This document shows, one piece after another, positions 48,500-59,983 of a DNA stretch of 64,000 nt. Both the position numbers and the translations under genes were made by a program. Source of the stretch: Raphanus sativus (taxonomy: Eukaryota > Streptophyta > Magnoliopsida > Brassicales > Brassicaceae); NCBI RefSeq assembly GCF_000801105.2, contig NC_079517.1, positions 3,038,001 to 3,102,000 of the forward strand, in the 5' to 3' direction. The notes beneath the pieces were generated by a model. That model ran no database searches, was not told the DNA's origin, and was given only the letters and a program-made list of their open reading frames with translations. Positions within the stretch are counted from its first letter, which is position 1. Every line of letters starts with the position of its first letter.

Positions 48500-48690
48500 T
48501 TAGCCTTGTTCCCGCTTGTTGCATTGACAGAAACAGAGTATCAAAAGCTCTTAACCGTCCACTAACACAGTAACAGTTATCTCTTTCTCTCTTCATCTAT
48601 ATCTCGTAAGCAACTCGTGTTAATTTTATCGTTTCAGTGGTTGGGTTGGGCTTCCAATAAACAGTTCCATGGCGGAGATTTGTTCCTAGT
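48500..48690 (+). pseudogene. Decayed tandem copy of the ENODL gene
   Basis: 48503-48612 resembles the ENODL promoter at ~47425-47525, sharing cttgttcccgcttgtt, then aaagc.cttaacc..ccactaaca and atctcgtaa.caac. About 48640-48685 (ttgggcttccaataaacagttcca, in parts) matches exon 1 coding sequence for DWASSQRFQVGD, with a stop and gaps. The rest is missing. Confidence 0.65.
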
Positions 48691-49621
48691 TATAAGCCGA
48701 AGTTACAGGAAATCGAAATATATAAATAGATTCCAAAAATTTACATGTTTTATTATTGTTACAAAAAAAAAATATTTATTTGTTTACACACGGAGTTCAA
48801 TTAAATTAATCGCACTCATTTTCTTTAAGGAAAACAACAACAGAACTATAGTAATTAATTCAATCATTGAAAAAATCCAAACACTTTACGGAAGCACATC
48901 ATCGTCATTGTCTTTTATTCAAACAGCTACGATCACCATGATCTAAGTGTAAACAAATAGTATTTTTTAAACTTAATTATTTTGATCAGATCAAATCAAA
49001 TCTTCTTAAGAAAAATAATACTAATAGTTATCGAAGTTTTAGTATATTTGATTACTTAATTCATATGTACAGAATAAAAATAAATGATTTGCCTGTTTTG
49101 AATGAAGTAGGTACCATTGTTTTTAATTTATTTTTTTGCAAAAGTATGTAGGTGTAATTCATTGTGGAACTCATTTTTAATTCTCAAACAGGCATAAATA
49201 TTTTTCCTTCTTTCTTTTAAAACGGTGCGTCATTTTCACAAGTTTTGTTTATTATATGTTTCTACTTTCTACTCCGTAAATGTTTCTTTTAATATATGAA
49301 AGGCCGCATTGACCTAATTCACCAAACTATAAAGAACACATTTATACATATATAAACTAATGTGTTCAGAAAAAAAACTAATGTAAACAAAACTTTTGTG
49401 TCGCACATGTGGGAGGTGGGATTGGGTTTGCTATATATATATATATAGTTGCCTGTTTTATTGGAGCGTTGCAAGAATTTGTATAGAAATTCATATAAAA
49501 CTACGAACAGAACTATTTGAACTGCGATGATCTATGGTGATTTTACTTTTATGGTTTTACCTATAAAACTAAAAATGATACTTTAGCTACTAATTACTAT
49601 GACAAAAAATATCGTAATATA
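48691..49621. other. AT-rich spacer
   Basis: No gene seen. A micro-insert lies at 49354-49384, and a short (TA)n run lies at about 49434-49447. Confidence 0.5.
49354..49384. repeat. Micro-insert flanked by 10-bp direct repeats
   Basis: aaactaatgt occurs at 49354-49363 and 49375-49384, separated by gttcagaaaaa. Confidence 0.6.
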
Positions 49622-52009
49622 CACTACAAGAAAATTGCAATATAGCTACGATATTATTTGTGGCTATTGTTAAAAATTTGTGGCTATTTAACAGATAGCT
49701 ACAAATTGCCACAAAAAAATTTCGTTGAGTATAAGCTTGTGGCTATCGTTCACTTGTGGCTATTTGTAGTGGCTCTTCTACGACTTAGCTACAACATATT
49801 CTCGTAGCTAGTTTCTACAAATAGCAACAGAATGTATTTGCAGCTGTATTAGTCACAATAAGTCACAACTTTATTTGTGGCTAATTGCCAAGAATAGTGA
49901 GAAAAATATTTGTGGCTATATTAACCATAATAAGTTGTAGCTATGCAATTCTTTATAAAATAATTTTTAATAAATATCTGAATATTAATTTATGATATAA
50001 TACATTTTAAACTATTTTTTATAATACAATTTTGTAATATATATCACCAATATATCTAGACAAAACAAATGATTTTATTTTATTAACAATAGTATTTATG
50101 GTTTACAAATTTAAATTGGTTTACAAACTGGTTTACAAAATAACATAAACCTATGTCTTGGATAGCCTCTTGCGCCGCCACGAGGAAGTGTATGGCTGGA
50201 GCTGAAGAGCCGTCGTGTTGCTCCGTTTTACCAAGCGCGGCGTCGCGCTAGTACACCATCACACTATGTCACGCCGTCTTTTCTTCTTCTTCCTGTTCCA
50301 CCTTCTGCTTCCCGTTCTTTGGTTCTTCAACCTGAGAAAAAAAATTAAACTACAGCAGCCGTATTTGACCTTAGATAAAGACAAAGAAAAAAGTAAACAA
50401 AGACAGAGGTCAAGCAAGCCGCTTGGTCTTACCTTCAGGCAACAGCGCCAAGTCCATTGATGACTCGCCTGGATCTCAATTCCTCCGCCGCATATGGCAT
50501 CTCTTCTCCGCCAGAATCCAGTTCTTGAGACGTATGTTTGACTGGATTCTCCAATCAATCTGTACTTAGATTGTTGAACAGCTTCAGAATACGTTGGATT
50601 GCTGGAGTTAAATACAATTGTTTGTATAAATTAATCAATCTTTACTCGTGCATTTGTGTTTGAGAAAGGAAGAGAAAGAAACAATTGTGAATTGAATGAG
50701 AGATATCTTCTGTTTGCAGAAGAGATGAATGAGGAGAAAGAAGAAAGAAAATGTCGGAGAGAGTAGAGAAAACCAAAAAAGTTTTTACCCTTAGATTAAA
50801 ATGAAATTAATGGCTGAGATGGCAATCTTGGGAGTCATGTATTAGCCAATTAGGAGAAAGGGCGCAGATTTGGACCATTATTAAACTAATATAATCAAAC
50901 GCTATAATCAATGGTGGAGATTGCCAATCCTTGCAATATGATATTAGCCAATAAAAAAACTAATAGTTTTGGTACTTTACTTTATGCACATTTAATTATA
51001 TATGTATAACTACTTTGAATTCTATTATATGATACAATACTCTTTACTTTACTACTTAACACTATATTTTAGTTTTATGATTTAAAAGTTTAATAGTTGG
51101 ATTTATGTTATAGTCAGGGTTTAGGGCTAAGGTTTACAGTTTCAAAATTTTGGATTTGGAAGTTAATTATAACATCTGTATGTTTTTATTTAATGTAGTT
51201 TAAAGTTTAAGCCATAAACTTGTGTAGTTTAGAGTTTGAGATTTATGAAAGAGTTTGAGGTCAAAATTTAGAGTTATGATTTAAACTTTTTTATAAACTT
51301 ATAAACTTTTTAATGAGAGTTAGATCATAGTTTTAGCTATATCACAAACACTACTTTGTTATATGTTATCTAAGAAACATTGATCTATTTTGTACAAACA
51401 TATATAATCTATCAATATATGTTTTGATAACTCATTCAAGAAAAACCGTATTTCTGTTTTTTTGGGTGAGATTTAAGATTTAAATTTTATTTTAAAATAA
51501 AGGTTTATGTTTGATAATATAGTTATTGTTTGAGATATGTTTGGGGTTCAAATCAAAGTGTGATATAAATTTATTTATTAAAAATTTGTTAACTATAAGT
51601 GTTGAATTTTATTTTGATATATTAATTATCATTTATTTTAAAAAGTTTTAGATTTAAGATTTAAATTTATAATTGAAAATTTTTAAACTTATAATTTAGG
51701 GTATATTTAGGGGTTACTTTTTCTTCGAATAGCCACAAAATATGTTGTGACTATATATTTCCACGATTGTGTTGTGGCTAATGGTGGGTTAGGATTTCTA
51801 CAATTTACTTTGTAGCTATTTGTAGCTCATTTTCTTCAAATATCCACAAATTATATTTAGTAGCTATTTTGCCACAAAAATCCACTGATTAGCTACGAAT
51901 TATAACTTTTTTAAAAGTGTGGCTATTTTGTAGCAATTTGTGGCGAAAAAACAGCAACAAATTATTTTTTGTGGCTAATTTGTAGCTAAACACAGTTTTT
52001 CTAGTAGTG
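49622..52009. mobile_element. Non-autonomous CACTA (En/Spm) element
   Basis: The left end is cactacaagaaaattgc, and the right end reads tttttctagtagtg (complement cactactagaaaaa), flanked by the 3-bp duplication ata (49619-49621, 52010-52012). Dense subterminal copies of tgtggcta/tagctacaaa crowd ~200-300 bp at both ends, in opposite orientations. This is the transposase-binding architecture of CACTA elements. No transposase is present in the 2,388 bp. A GC-richer internal segment (50150-50560) looks foreign to the element. Confidence 0.92.
50150..50560. other. GC-rich cargo inside the CACTA element
   Basis: This segment differs in base use from the AT-rich element around it and contains codon-like Gly/Arg/Ser-rich frames (50215-50460 plus; 50259-50558 minus, including WRRRDAICGGG). 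Junctions resembling intron borders (tcttaccttcagg, read on the minus strand) suggest a captured gene fragment. I cannot name the source. Confidence 0.45.
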
Positions 52010-52132
52010 ATATATGCATACATGATACATGTTATATGAGAAGATTGTACTAGTACATTATCTCACACCATGCATACTCCACATCTTACATACATGAAAT
52101 GAAGCTACTAATTGCTTACGATAGTTATTTTA

Positions 52133-52187
52133 TAGATATGTTACAATGTTTTTTTTTTTGTGAAAGCTTAGATATGCTACAATGTTT
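52133..52187. repeat. Micro-insert 4 bp from the MYB40 stop codon
   Basis: tagatatgttacaatgttt (52133-52151) and tagatatgctacaatgttt (52169-52187) flank ttttttttgtgaaagct. The insert lies in the 3' untranslated region of the minus-strand MYB gene. Confidence 0.75.
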
Positions 52188-52190
52188 ATA

Positions 52191-53423
52191 TCACATTTTA
52201 TCATAAAGGAAAAGCGTATCATCAAGATTGCCGAAGAGGTCCCATGGCACCAAAGGGTCCGTCATATCCAAGTCCCATTGCTCTAAAGAGACTGAATCTC
52301 CTGCAAGATATGATGAAGATTCACTTCTTGAAATGTTGCTATATAAAGAAGAGAACGAAGAAGACGAGATAGATATCTCGTTGTCTTGCATTGCGAATAG
52401 AGATCCGATGTCTACTTCTTCTGCACATAAGGTTTTGCAGTTTTCGGCCTGAAGTTCTTTACCATTATTGGTAACTATTAATGTTTTTGATGTTTCTGCT
52501 ATAATATCATCTTTCGGTTCATCCTTGGTTTCTTCTCTTACTGTGCTGGTAGAAAACATGTTTGGATTTGTTATCTGCTTAGATTCGGTTTGATCGATGA
52601 TACTATTCATTGGTTCATGCGTAGCCTGATCTAAACCAAGATGTTTCATCTTCTTTTTGATCTTCGTATTCCAGTGGTTTTTTATCTCGTTATCCGTTCG
52701 ACCAGGGAAATGTGAGGCAATTTTAGACCACCTGCAACGTCCAAACATTCATAAAACATGTAAGAAGCATAACTATAGCATTTATACAGCATATAACGTC
52801 ATTCTATCAATAAAACTTTGTATTACAAGTCTCAACAACTAAAAAGAAAATCGTTTACGACGTGAAGGATAGATGGACATACTTATACTATATGTATAAA
52901 TCCACATATATATTATTCATTTTCCCACAACCGATTCTGGCTTCGCTCAAAATAAGACACTCCCATGCACAACTATATACGGCGAACTTAGTTTTAGTTT
53001 TTAGATAACGTTTTGATATTTTAGCCCAAAAAAATAAATTCTCTTGCGGTACCTATTGCCAAGTTGAGAGTGAAGTTCCATAATCCTATCTTCTTCAGCA
53101 TCAGTGAAACCACCTCTCTTGAGATCAGGTCTCAAATAATTAATCCATCTCAGTCTACAGCTCTTCCCACATCTCAACAAACCTTCATGCACATGGAAAG
53201 ACTAATTAAACCCCCAAAGAGAACATAAAATGCTATATGATAATAAAATCATAATTATATATATGTTTTGGATAAAGAAATAAGTGTAACCTGCAAGTTT
53301 TGGGACGACTCTCCAGCAATGGATGCCATTGTTAAGAATGAAGTTCATGAGTCTATGATCTTCTTCTATAGTCCATGGACCTCTTTTCAATCCAATTTTT
53401 TCACAGCAAGGTTTTCTCCCCAT
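52191..53423 (-). CDS. MYB40: R2R3-MYB transcription factor
   Basis: Three exons, 53423-53291, 53182-53053 and 52731-52191, join in frame to 267 aa with the standard R2R3-MYB intron positions. The N-terminus [20 protein letters not shown] starts R2, and [20 protein letters not shown] ends it. R3 runs through [20 protein letters not shown] to [20 protein letters not shown]. All the core Trp positions, or their usual substitute at the start of R3 (Phe), are present. The acidic Ser-rich C-terminus is a likely activation region. The R2R3 repeat is highly conserved and the tail variable. Position and length point to MYB40 (At5g14340), whose role is poorly defined. Transposons crowd it on both sides. 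Confidence 0.92.
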
Positions 53424-54499
53424 TTATTCAGAAGCAAACTCTACTGGGTGACATTAATCAAAGTACAGCATACATATAACAGATATGATACTAGTTTAAA
53501 GCAAAGAGAGAGCTTGATGAGTTAGCCAAAAGTATAAAGAAGAGAGCTTTGAATCAAGTAATGGGCATTACCTATAAATAATCAGAGGTGAGTTGGGAAG
53601 GGCAAATATTCTCTCTTTTGACAGGTCACGTACAGGCTAAAAGACAAATAAATCCAAGTTTAAAGCATATAACACTAATAAGAGAGGCAGTAAATAATGA
53701 TTGCCGAGACGATTATTAAACAAAGAGTTAGTGAGGTTGGTTTAGAATAATATGTGCTAGTCGACAAACTTCTTTTTAGCTTGTGATTCATTAATTATCA
53801 AAGTTTGAGCTAAAGCAATGCTTAAATGTATAAACAAAACAATAATTTTTACTAATTGAAAAGAAAAAGAATAATACCACTTCAAAATAAATGTTATTTT
53901 GACATTTTTCATTGAGAATATAAATTTATATAATTGACTAATACTATATTTCTATTTAATGTATGATTAATTAAATAAAAATATTGGTTATTGAAAAGGG
54001 TTAAAATTAGATTTAATTTATAAAATTACATTAGGATTGTAGAATAACATTTATTTTGAAATAAAATAAAATAAGAAACAAATAACATTTATTATGAAAC
54101 ATAGGAAATATTTGGAAAGTCTATTGAGATTTCCTGAGTAATAAAAACATAAACATTTCTAATCAAGTTTCCATTATCTTAAGTATTATATATATGTTTG
54201 CTTTATTGTGAAGTTCTTATTGTTGAGTTTATGATTATAAATAGTATACGATTACTTTTCATGGCAACTAAAGGAATGAACTAACTACTACTATTTTGTT
54301 AAAACAACTGGTTAATAGATAAACGATGTGAAATTTGTTTGGGATCCATCGGTCCCCTTCTTCAAAGCGTTGTGCTAATTCTGTCATCAAAGCATCTTTT
54401 ATTTTTGCATTATTCTATTTATATAATAACTGGTATAAATTTGTTATGAACCTTTGAGGATTCCGTTGTTCAAAAAAAAAAAAAAAACCTTTGAGGACT
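53424..54499. other. Upstream region of MYB40
   Basis: Promoter and leader sequence, AT-rich, with no other gene. The distal end carries the micro-insert at 54449-54501, next to the foldback element. Confidence 0.5.
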
Positions 54500-54501
54500 C
54501 C
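54449..54501. repeat. Micro-insert flanked by 16-bp direct repeats
   Basis: aacctttgaggattcc (54449-54464) and aacctttgaggactcc (54486-54501) flank gttgttc followed by an A run. Confidence 0.8.
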
Positions 54502-54509
54502 ACTTTTTA

Positions 54510-55453
54510 AGGAAAATGGCTTATTCTCCTATGAATTAATTGTTCCCGATTTTTTCACATACGAACTTTTAAACCATGTTAAAAACCACACGAACAACGG
54601 AAATATTGCTTATTTCCTTATAAACTAATTATTTCCAGTTTTTTCACACACAAATTTTTAAACTTGCCAAAAACCACATGAACTACGCTATTTTTAAATT
54701 ACATACACAAACTATCAATTTTAAGCTAATTTCTCTAAAATCGTAAATTGTGTAATTCAAACATTAACTTAGTTTATGACAGATGTATAGCTGGTTTAAT
54801 TTGGGTTGATAAAAAAGGATAATACATCATTTTGTACTTTTTTCTTTTTGTCAACTGCTCTTCTTCTTCAAAAATCATTTTACTCTTCATCATCAATTGG
54901 GAATAAAATTTATTATTTTGTAGAAGATTAAACGTTTTACATGATGGATAAAGAAAGAAGAGCAGTAACACATCGGATTGGTAAACTAGTAGTTGCTGCT
55001 CTTCTTTCTTTATGCATCATGTAAAACATTTAATCTTCTACAAAATAATAAATTTTATTCCCAATTAATGATGAAGAGTAAAACAATTTTTGAAGAAGAA
55101 GAGTAGTTGACAAAAAAAAAAAAAAAACAAAATGATGTATTATCCTTTTTTATCAACCCAAATTAAACCGGTTATACACCTGTCATAAACTAAGTTAATG
55201 TTTGAATAACACAATTTACGATTTTAGGGAATTAGCTTAAAATTGATAGTTTGTGTATGTAATTCAAAAAATATCGTAGTTCATGTGGTTTTCGGCAAAG
55301 TTTAAAGATTTGTGTGTGAAAAAACTGGAAATAATTAGTTCATAAGGGAATAAGCAATATTTCCGTTGTTCGTGTGGTTTTTAGCATGTCTTAAAAGTTC
55401 GTGTGTGAAAAAACCGGGAACAACTAGTTCGTAGAGGAATAAGCCATTTTCCC
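54510..55453. mobile_element. Foldback (long inverted-repeat) element, MULE-type MITE
   Basis: The arms 54510-54965 and 54996-55453 are reverse complements over ~457 bp with scattered mismatches, around a ~30-bp loop. The outer ends read ggaaaatggcttattc on the left, and the complement of gaataagccattttcc on the right. ccacttttta flanks the element (54500-54509 and 55454-55463), a 9-10-bp duplication as Mutator-like elements make. Inside each arm a ~105-bp motif is itself directly repeated (cttatt ... ttcccgattttttcacatac, then ttatttccagttttttcaca). There is no coding capacity. Confidence 0.85.
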
Positions 55454-55463
55454 CCACTTTTTA

Positions 55464-56543
55464 CGTCATCGTATGTTATTTTGCTTTTCAATGATTAGGC
55501 AACTTGCTTAATAAAGAAAGTCAATTTTATACTCACTTGCCATAATCTGTGATATTAATTTAATTATTTTAAATTAAATAATCGTATAACTCATTTGTGA
55601 CTAAATGTGATGGCAAAAATTAAAATTATTTAAAAATTTAATGTATATGACTAAAGTCGTTTAGCATTTAATAGATCGATTTAAATTTATTTTATATGTA
55701 CAAAACAATAAATTTAATAAACTCTTACCGAAAATACTACTTAAGAAACTAGTAGTTAGTAAAGTTAATCATTTACATTACATACATATTATAAGATAAA
55801 TACACTGTTTATTAGAAGTTTAAAGCAGTTAATAAACTATAAATGTAAAAGTGATCCTGCATTTTTAGATTGCAATACTGCTATAGATAATTGTTTTTAA
55901 CTTTATAAAAAAATTGGATCGAAATCCATATTATAAGAGACAGAAAATCAGATATTATTACTATTCAAAATATTTGATTGAAAACGTAATCTTAATTCGA
56001 CACAAGAATAAAATAAAAAGGCTTTGGATTAATTAAAGTTAGAGGTCGGGAAGAAAACAAGGTAAAAGAAATTAGTTGTCGTGGATAAACCAACTCTTCA
56101 GGTTTAATGGGTGCATTTTATAACCTTCAACCAATTCTTCTTATTTTATTCTTATAGAATTATTTATTCTTATTTCTCTCTTTTATTTATAAGTTTTGCT
56201 TAAAAGTAACTTAAATCTCTAGCCATATAATTCTCCACTACTTTCCTAACCTATAGCATAGTACTCGTTTTCACTGCAACTTAGATATAAATGTCTCTTT
56301 GCTGTCAAAAAAAAAGATATAAATGTCTCTTTTAGAAAAAAGAAAAATGTGTCGAAATACTGAAACATTTAACCGCGCAACTTTAAGGTAAATCTCAAGC
56401 ACTATATCACCCATAAATTAGTTTGAAATCGGTAATTGTCTTTGCTAGGAAATCGCTATTTTAATTAAGTATCATTCTTATTTCACCTTCTATATAGAAG
56501 AAGTACTGGTATATATTTTATCATACTAAAATAAGTTGCACAA
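55464..56543. other. AT-rich spacer
   Basis: No gene or element recognised apart from the micro-insert at 56283-56332. Confidence 0.5.
56283..56332. repeat. Micro-insert flanked by perfect 18-bp direct repeats
   Basis: agatataaatgtctcttt occurs at 56283-56300 and 56315-56332, separated by gctgtcaaaaaaaa. Confidence 0.85.
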
Positions 56544-58532
56544 TCCCCTATATATTAAAAGAGAAATATTTAAAAAGTTGTAACTTTAAGTTTGTATTAA
56601 TTAAAAATAATCCTTTCCTACGTGGCAATCAATTAGATAGTTAATTAATTCTACGTGTCAGTCTTACAATGAAATTGAAAAACATGTTGGTCCAATTCGA
56701 CTTTTATATCTCACTAGGAATATTTAGTACTAATTATATGATATCTCTTATATATTATAGTTTTCATTAAACTAATTATAAATTTAATTAAAGTGTATAA
56801 TTAATATTTTATTTTCTTTCCTTAAATAAAAGTTACGGAATTTCCAAATATAACTAATATATATATGACAATTAATGATTCTAATAATAAAGATTTGATA
56901 ACAATCTAAATCTCCTCCATAATTTTTTGTTTAATTTTATATTATTAAAATAAATTAAACAATAAAATTAGTTAAAAATTTAAAATTTAGATTTTTTCGT
57001 ATATGTTATATTTTGAATTTTTAAAAATGACAATAAATTACTAAAACTGTTAAAATTATTATGTTAAAAAATAATGATCAATGGTTTAACATTTTTATTA
57101 TAAAAAGATAAACATTATTTTAAAAGCATATGAGTAAAAAGTATCATTTAATAATAAAACAAAAATATATATAGATTAAACTATATACCATATAAGATTA
57201 CATAAATATTTTAATTTCAAAAAATTTAATGAATTTTCAAGAACATTTATAAATTATAAACTTATTAAATTTTTCATATTGAAGATTTTGTTATCAATGA
57301 TTTAAATAATTTGTTACAAAACGATATGAATGATCATAGAACCGTATGATTATGAAATCTCATTTAATAAATAACCATCTGAAATATACTATTTATAAAA
57401 TATACTATTCTTAGAAAAATAGGTTGGTCCATCTTAACTTATATTACACTTTTTATTAAACTAACTATCAAATTGATAAATAATATACAAAAGAACAATC
57501 TCGCACTTTCTTTAAATAAAAACTACGAAATTACCTAATATGATTAACGTATATATGAAAATTAATTATTATGAATAATAAATATTTGATAACAATTTTT
57601 GTATCTTAGTTCTTTCTTAAAAAGAATTTTATATTATTAAAAGATATTAAACAGTCGATAATATAGTTTTAATTTGGTATAAACAATACAAACTGAATGT
57701 ATGTGATTTTATAAAAACCGTAGGATTTGGATATAGTTTGATTTATAACCGATTAAACTGAAACATGTAAATACATGTATATTTATAACAGCACATGAAA
57801 TTCCTATTTGTTACATGAATTGAACTATAATTATAATTTGTAAATCACTTGAATCACTTGAACTATAATTAAGTAATAATTTACTGCAATTGAGATTTTT
57901 TATTTTCTTAGTCTTTTTTGATCTTTTTGCTTATTTTAACAGTAACTAAATTGAAGTTAAGATTATAAATTTGATGGACAACAATTAATTGAAATTCTCA
58001 ACAACTTTTTTTATCTTTAAACAAATAGAGTTGCGTTCAATAGAAATATTAATTTGATGAACACCAAATATGGAAAAATATAAAAACTTTTCTTCCATAC
58101 TTCTGTTTTGTTTTTTTCAAAATTTAGAGTTTGACATTAATTCTAGATTTGATTATTTTATTAGATGATAGAAGCCTTTTTATTTTTTCTATTTAAATAT
58201 ATAATATTTTATAACAAATGACTTTTTAACAACATGACTCTAAAATTCGTATAATATATAATATGATCTCAAACTAAATAATTATGTTTTTTGATATAAA
58301 ATTGAATAAACTGAAAACCGACAGTATATAAACCAAATCGAACCAAAGTAAATATGGATTTAAAATAGTAGTTATATTTTAATAACCGAAATACCGACAA
58401 AACCGAACCGAACTGAAACCTGATATTCAGATTGAACATCCCTAATCCAAATGAAACCGAATTATAATTTAATTTTTCAAAATATAGTAAAATAATAACT
58501 TCATCCCGCGCAAGGCGCGGATCTTATCCTAA
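56544..58532 (+). mobile_element. Non-autonomous Helitron with good termini
   Basis: The 5' end is TCCCCTATATATTAAAAGAG after an A. The 3' end carries the hairpin ccgcgc-aag-gcgcgg (58506-58520), then atcttatcCTAA followed by T. The A/T insertion site, the 5' TC, the CTRR end and a GC hairpin ~8-9 nt before it are the diagnostic Helitron features. At 1,989 bp without a Rep/helicase frame it is non-autonomous. Its interior is shared, in inverse orientation, with 6031-6650. Confidence 0.85.
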
Positions 58533-59758
58533 TAACAAAGTAATTAAGAGGAACAATTTGCATTAAGATACTAATGCACGAAGGAATATTCTCAAGGTAC
58601 TTAAAAACATGCATATACTCAATACGGATCAAACATGTAGCAAACTTTCTAAATAAGAATAGATCAATCTGAAAAATTATTAGGCTATATGTCATCGTCT
58701 ATTATAATCTTTAGGTGCCAACCAAAATATGATATACAAGAAAAAGCCATCTCATGTATCCAAATTGTAATAGTTTTTGTTCGTTGAATACTCATGTGAA
58801 CATTCAATTTGCATTAAACTACTAAATAAAACTAGGTCATCGGGGGTAATTATATATACGAGTATATGACGTCAAAATAAAATTGTATTGATCATCGACG
58901 TAGATATAGTGAGGTTTCTATTTCGTAGATCTTACATTACTATTTGTGTTTGTATGTGCTTCTATACGACCTTTGTCAACAAAACAACTAAACATTATAA
59001 TTATAAATCTTTTGCGTCGTTTATCATAATCTTGACGAAAATAAACTTGCAGCTAACAAATATTCGACTTTGTTTGGTTCGCTGATTCTAAACTGAACTA
59101 AACTTTAGACTAATGTAGGGTATTAAATACATGAGGGACCTTTGGCAAAAAGATCGGGAAGGGCCATGAAGTAATATTATACCAGGGACGAAAGTCAAAC
59201 GACTTATCAAATATAGGCCCATTATAATCTAATCTTACATTACTAGCTCATTATGTCTAACTTAATCATGTATTAACTTGGTTTTTGTGATAAAATCAAA
59301 AACTTGAAGTGACGAAACTAAACCAGAATCAGTACTAAAACTATAATTTATACCAAATCAAGAGCCAAAAACAGACCGGATCGATCCGTAATCAAACCGG
59401 AACAGTTTGGTTTGATCAAGACACGTTCCTCGTGGTCGTGTGACGACGAAGTAATTAGCTGTTCCGGTACATTTAAAATCACAAATGGGTGTTCACTAAC
59501 AAATTCAAACACATCACCATGTTCACATCTCTGTCTCTTTTTTCTATGTTAAAAAAATTAATGTCTAAGCGGAACATGTAGTGATAACGACTTAATGATT
59601 GTTTCTACACCAAGGCACATTCTTATGCGTAGACTTTTTAAATTTACTAACATTTTATAAACAACCCGATCTCTCTATATATTCAAGAACCCGTTTATTG
59701 ATAGATCACACAGAGAAACCCAAAAGAAAGAAACTGAATAAGAAGGAGAGGAATCAAA
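58533..59758. other. Spacer upstream of the AG-peptide gene
   Basis: AT-rich, with no gene; frames at 58501-58695 and 58888-59085 have no domains. The final ~100 bp are probably the leader of the AG-peptide gene. Confidence 0.5.
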
Positions 59759-59983
59759 ATGGCAGCAAGAACTTCTTTGATCCGCTTTGCCTTCGTCTGC
59801 ATTGTCTTGGCCGTATTGGTCATGACTGCTGAGTCGCACAACGGAGTTAACCATGGTCCGGCTAAGTCTCCATCGTCCCATGATCCCAAGGCTCATGCTC
59901 CAGCACCAAGTGCTGCTACTTTCTCCGCCTATCCTCAGCTCATCGCCACCGCATTGGTCGGTGTCTTGTCTTTCGTCTTCTAA
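59759..59983 (+). CDS. Short arabinogalactan (AG) peptide, GPI-anchored
   Basis: Single exon, 74 aa. A signal peptide (MAARTSLIRFAFVCIVLAVL, cut near MTAES) precedes a very short mature region containing the AP/SP dipeptides HAPAPSAA. The tail FSAYPQLIATALVGVLSFVF is a GPI-anchor signal. After processing only a ~25-residue peptide would remain, to be hydroxylated and glycosylated at the outer membrane face. AG peptides are a known plant family; I do not recall this locus by symbol. Codon use and the clean frame support a real gene, and the two minus-strand frames are shadows. Confidence 0.75.
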   Translation: MAARTSLIRFAFVCIVLAVLVMTAESHNGVNHGPAKSPSSHDPKAHAPAPSAATFSAYPQLIATALVGVLSFVF

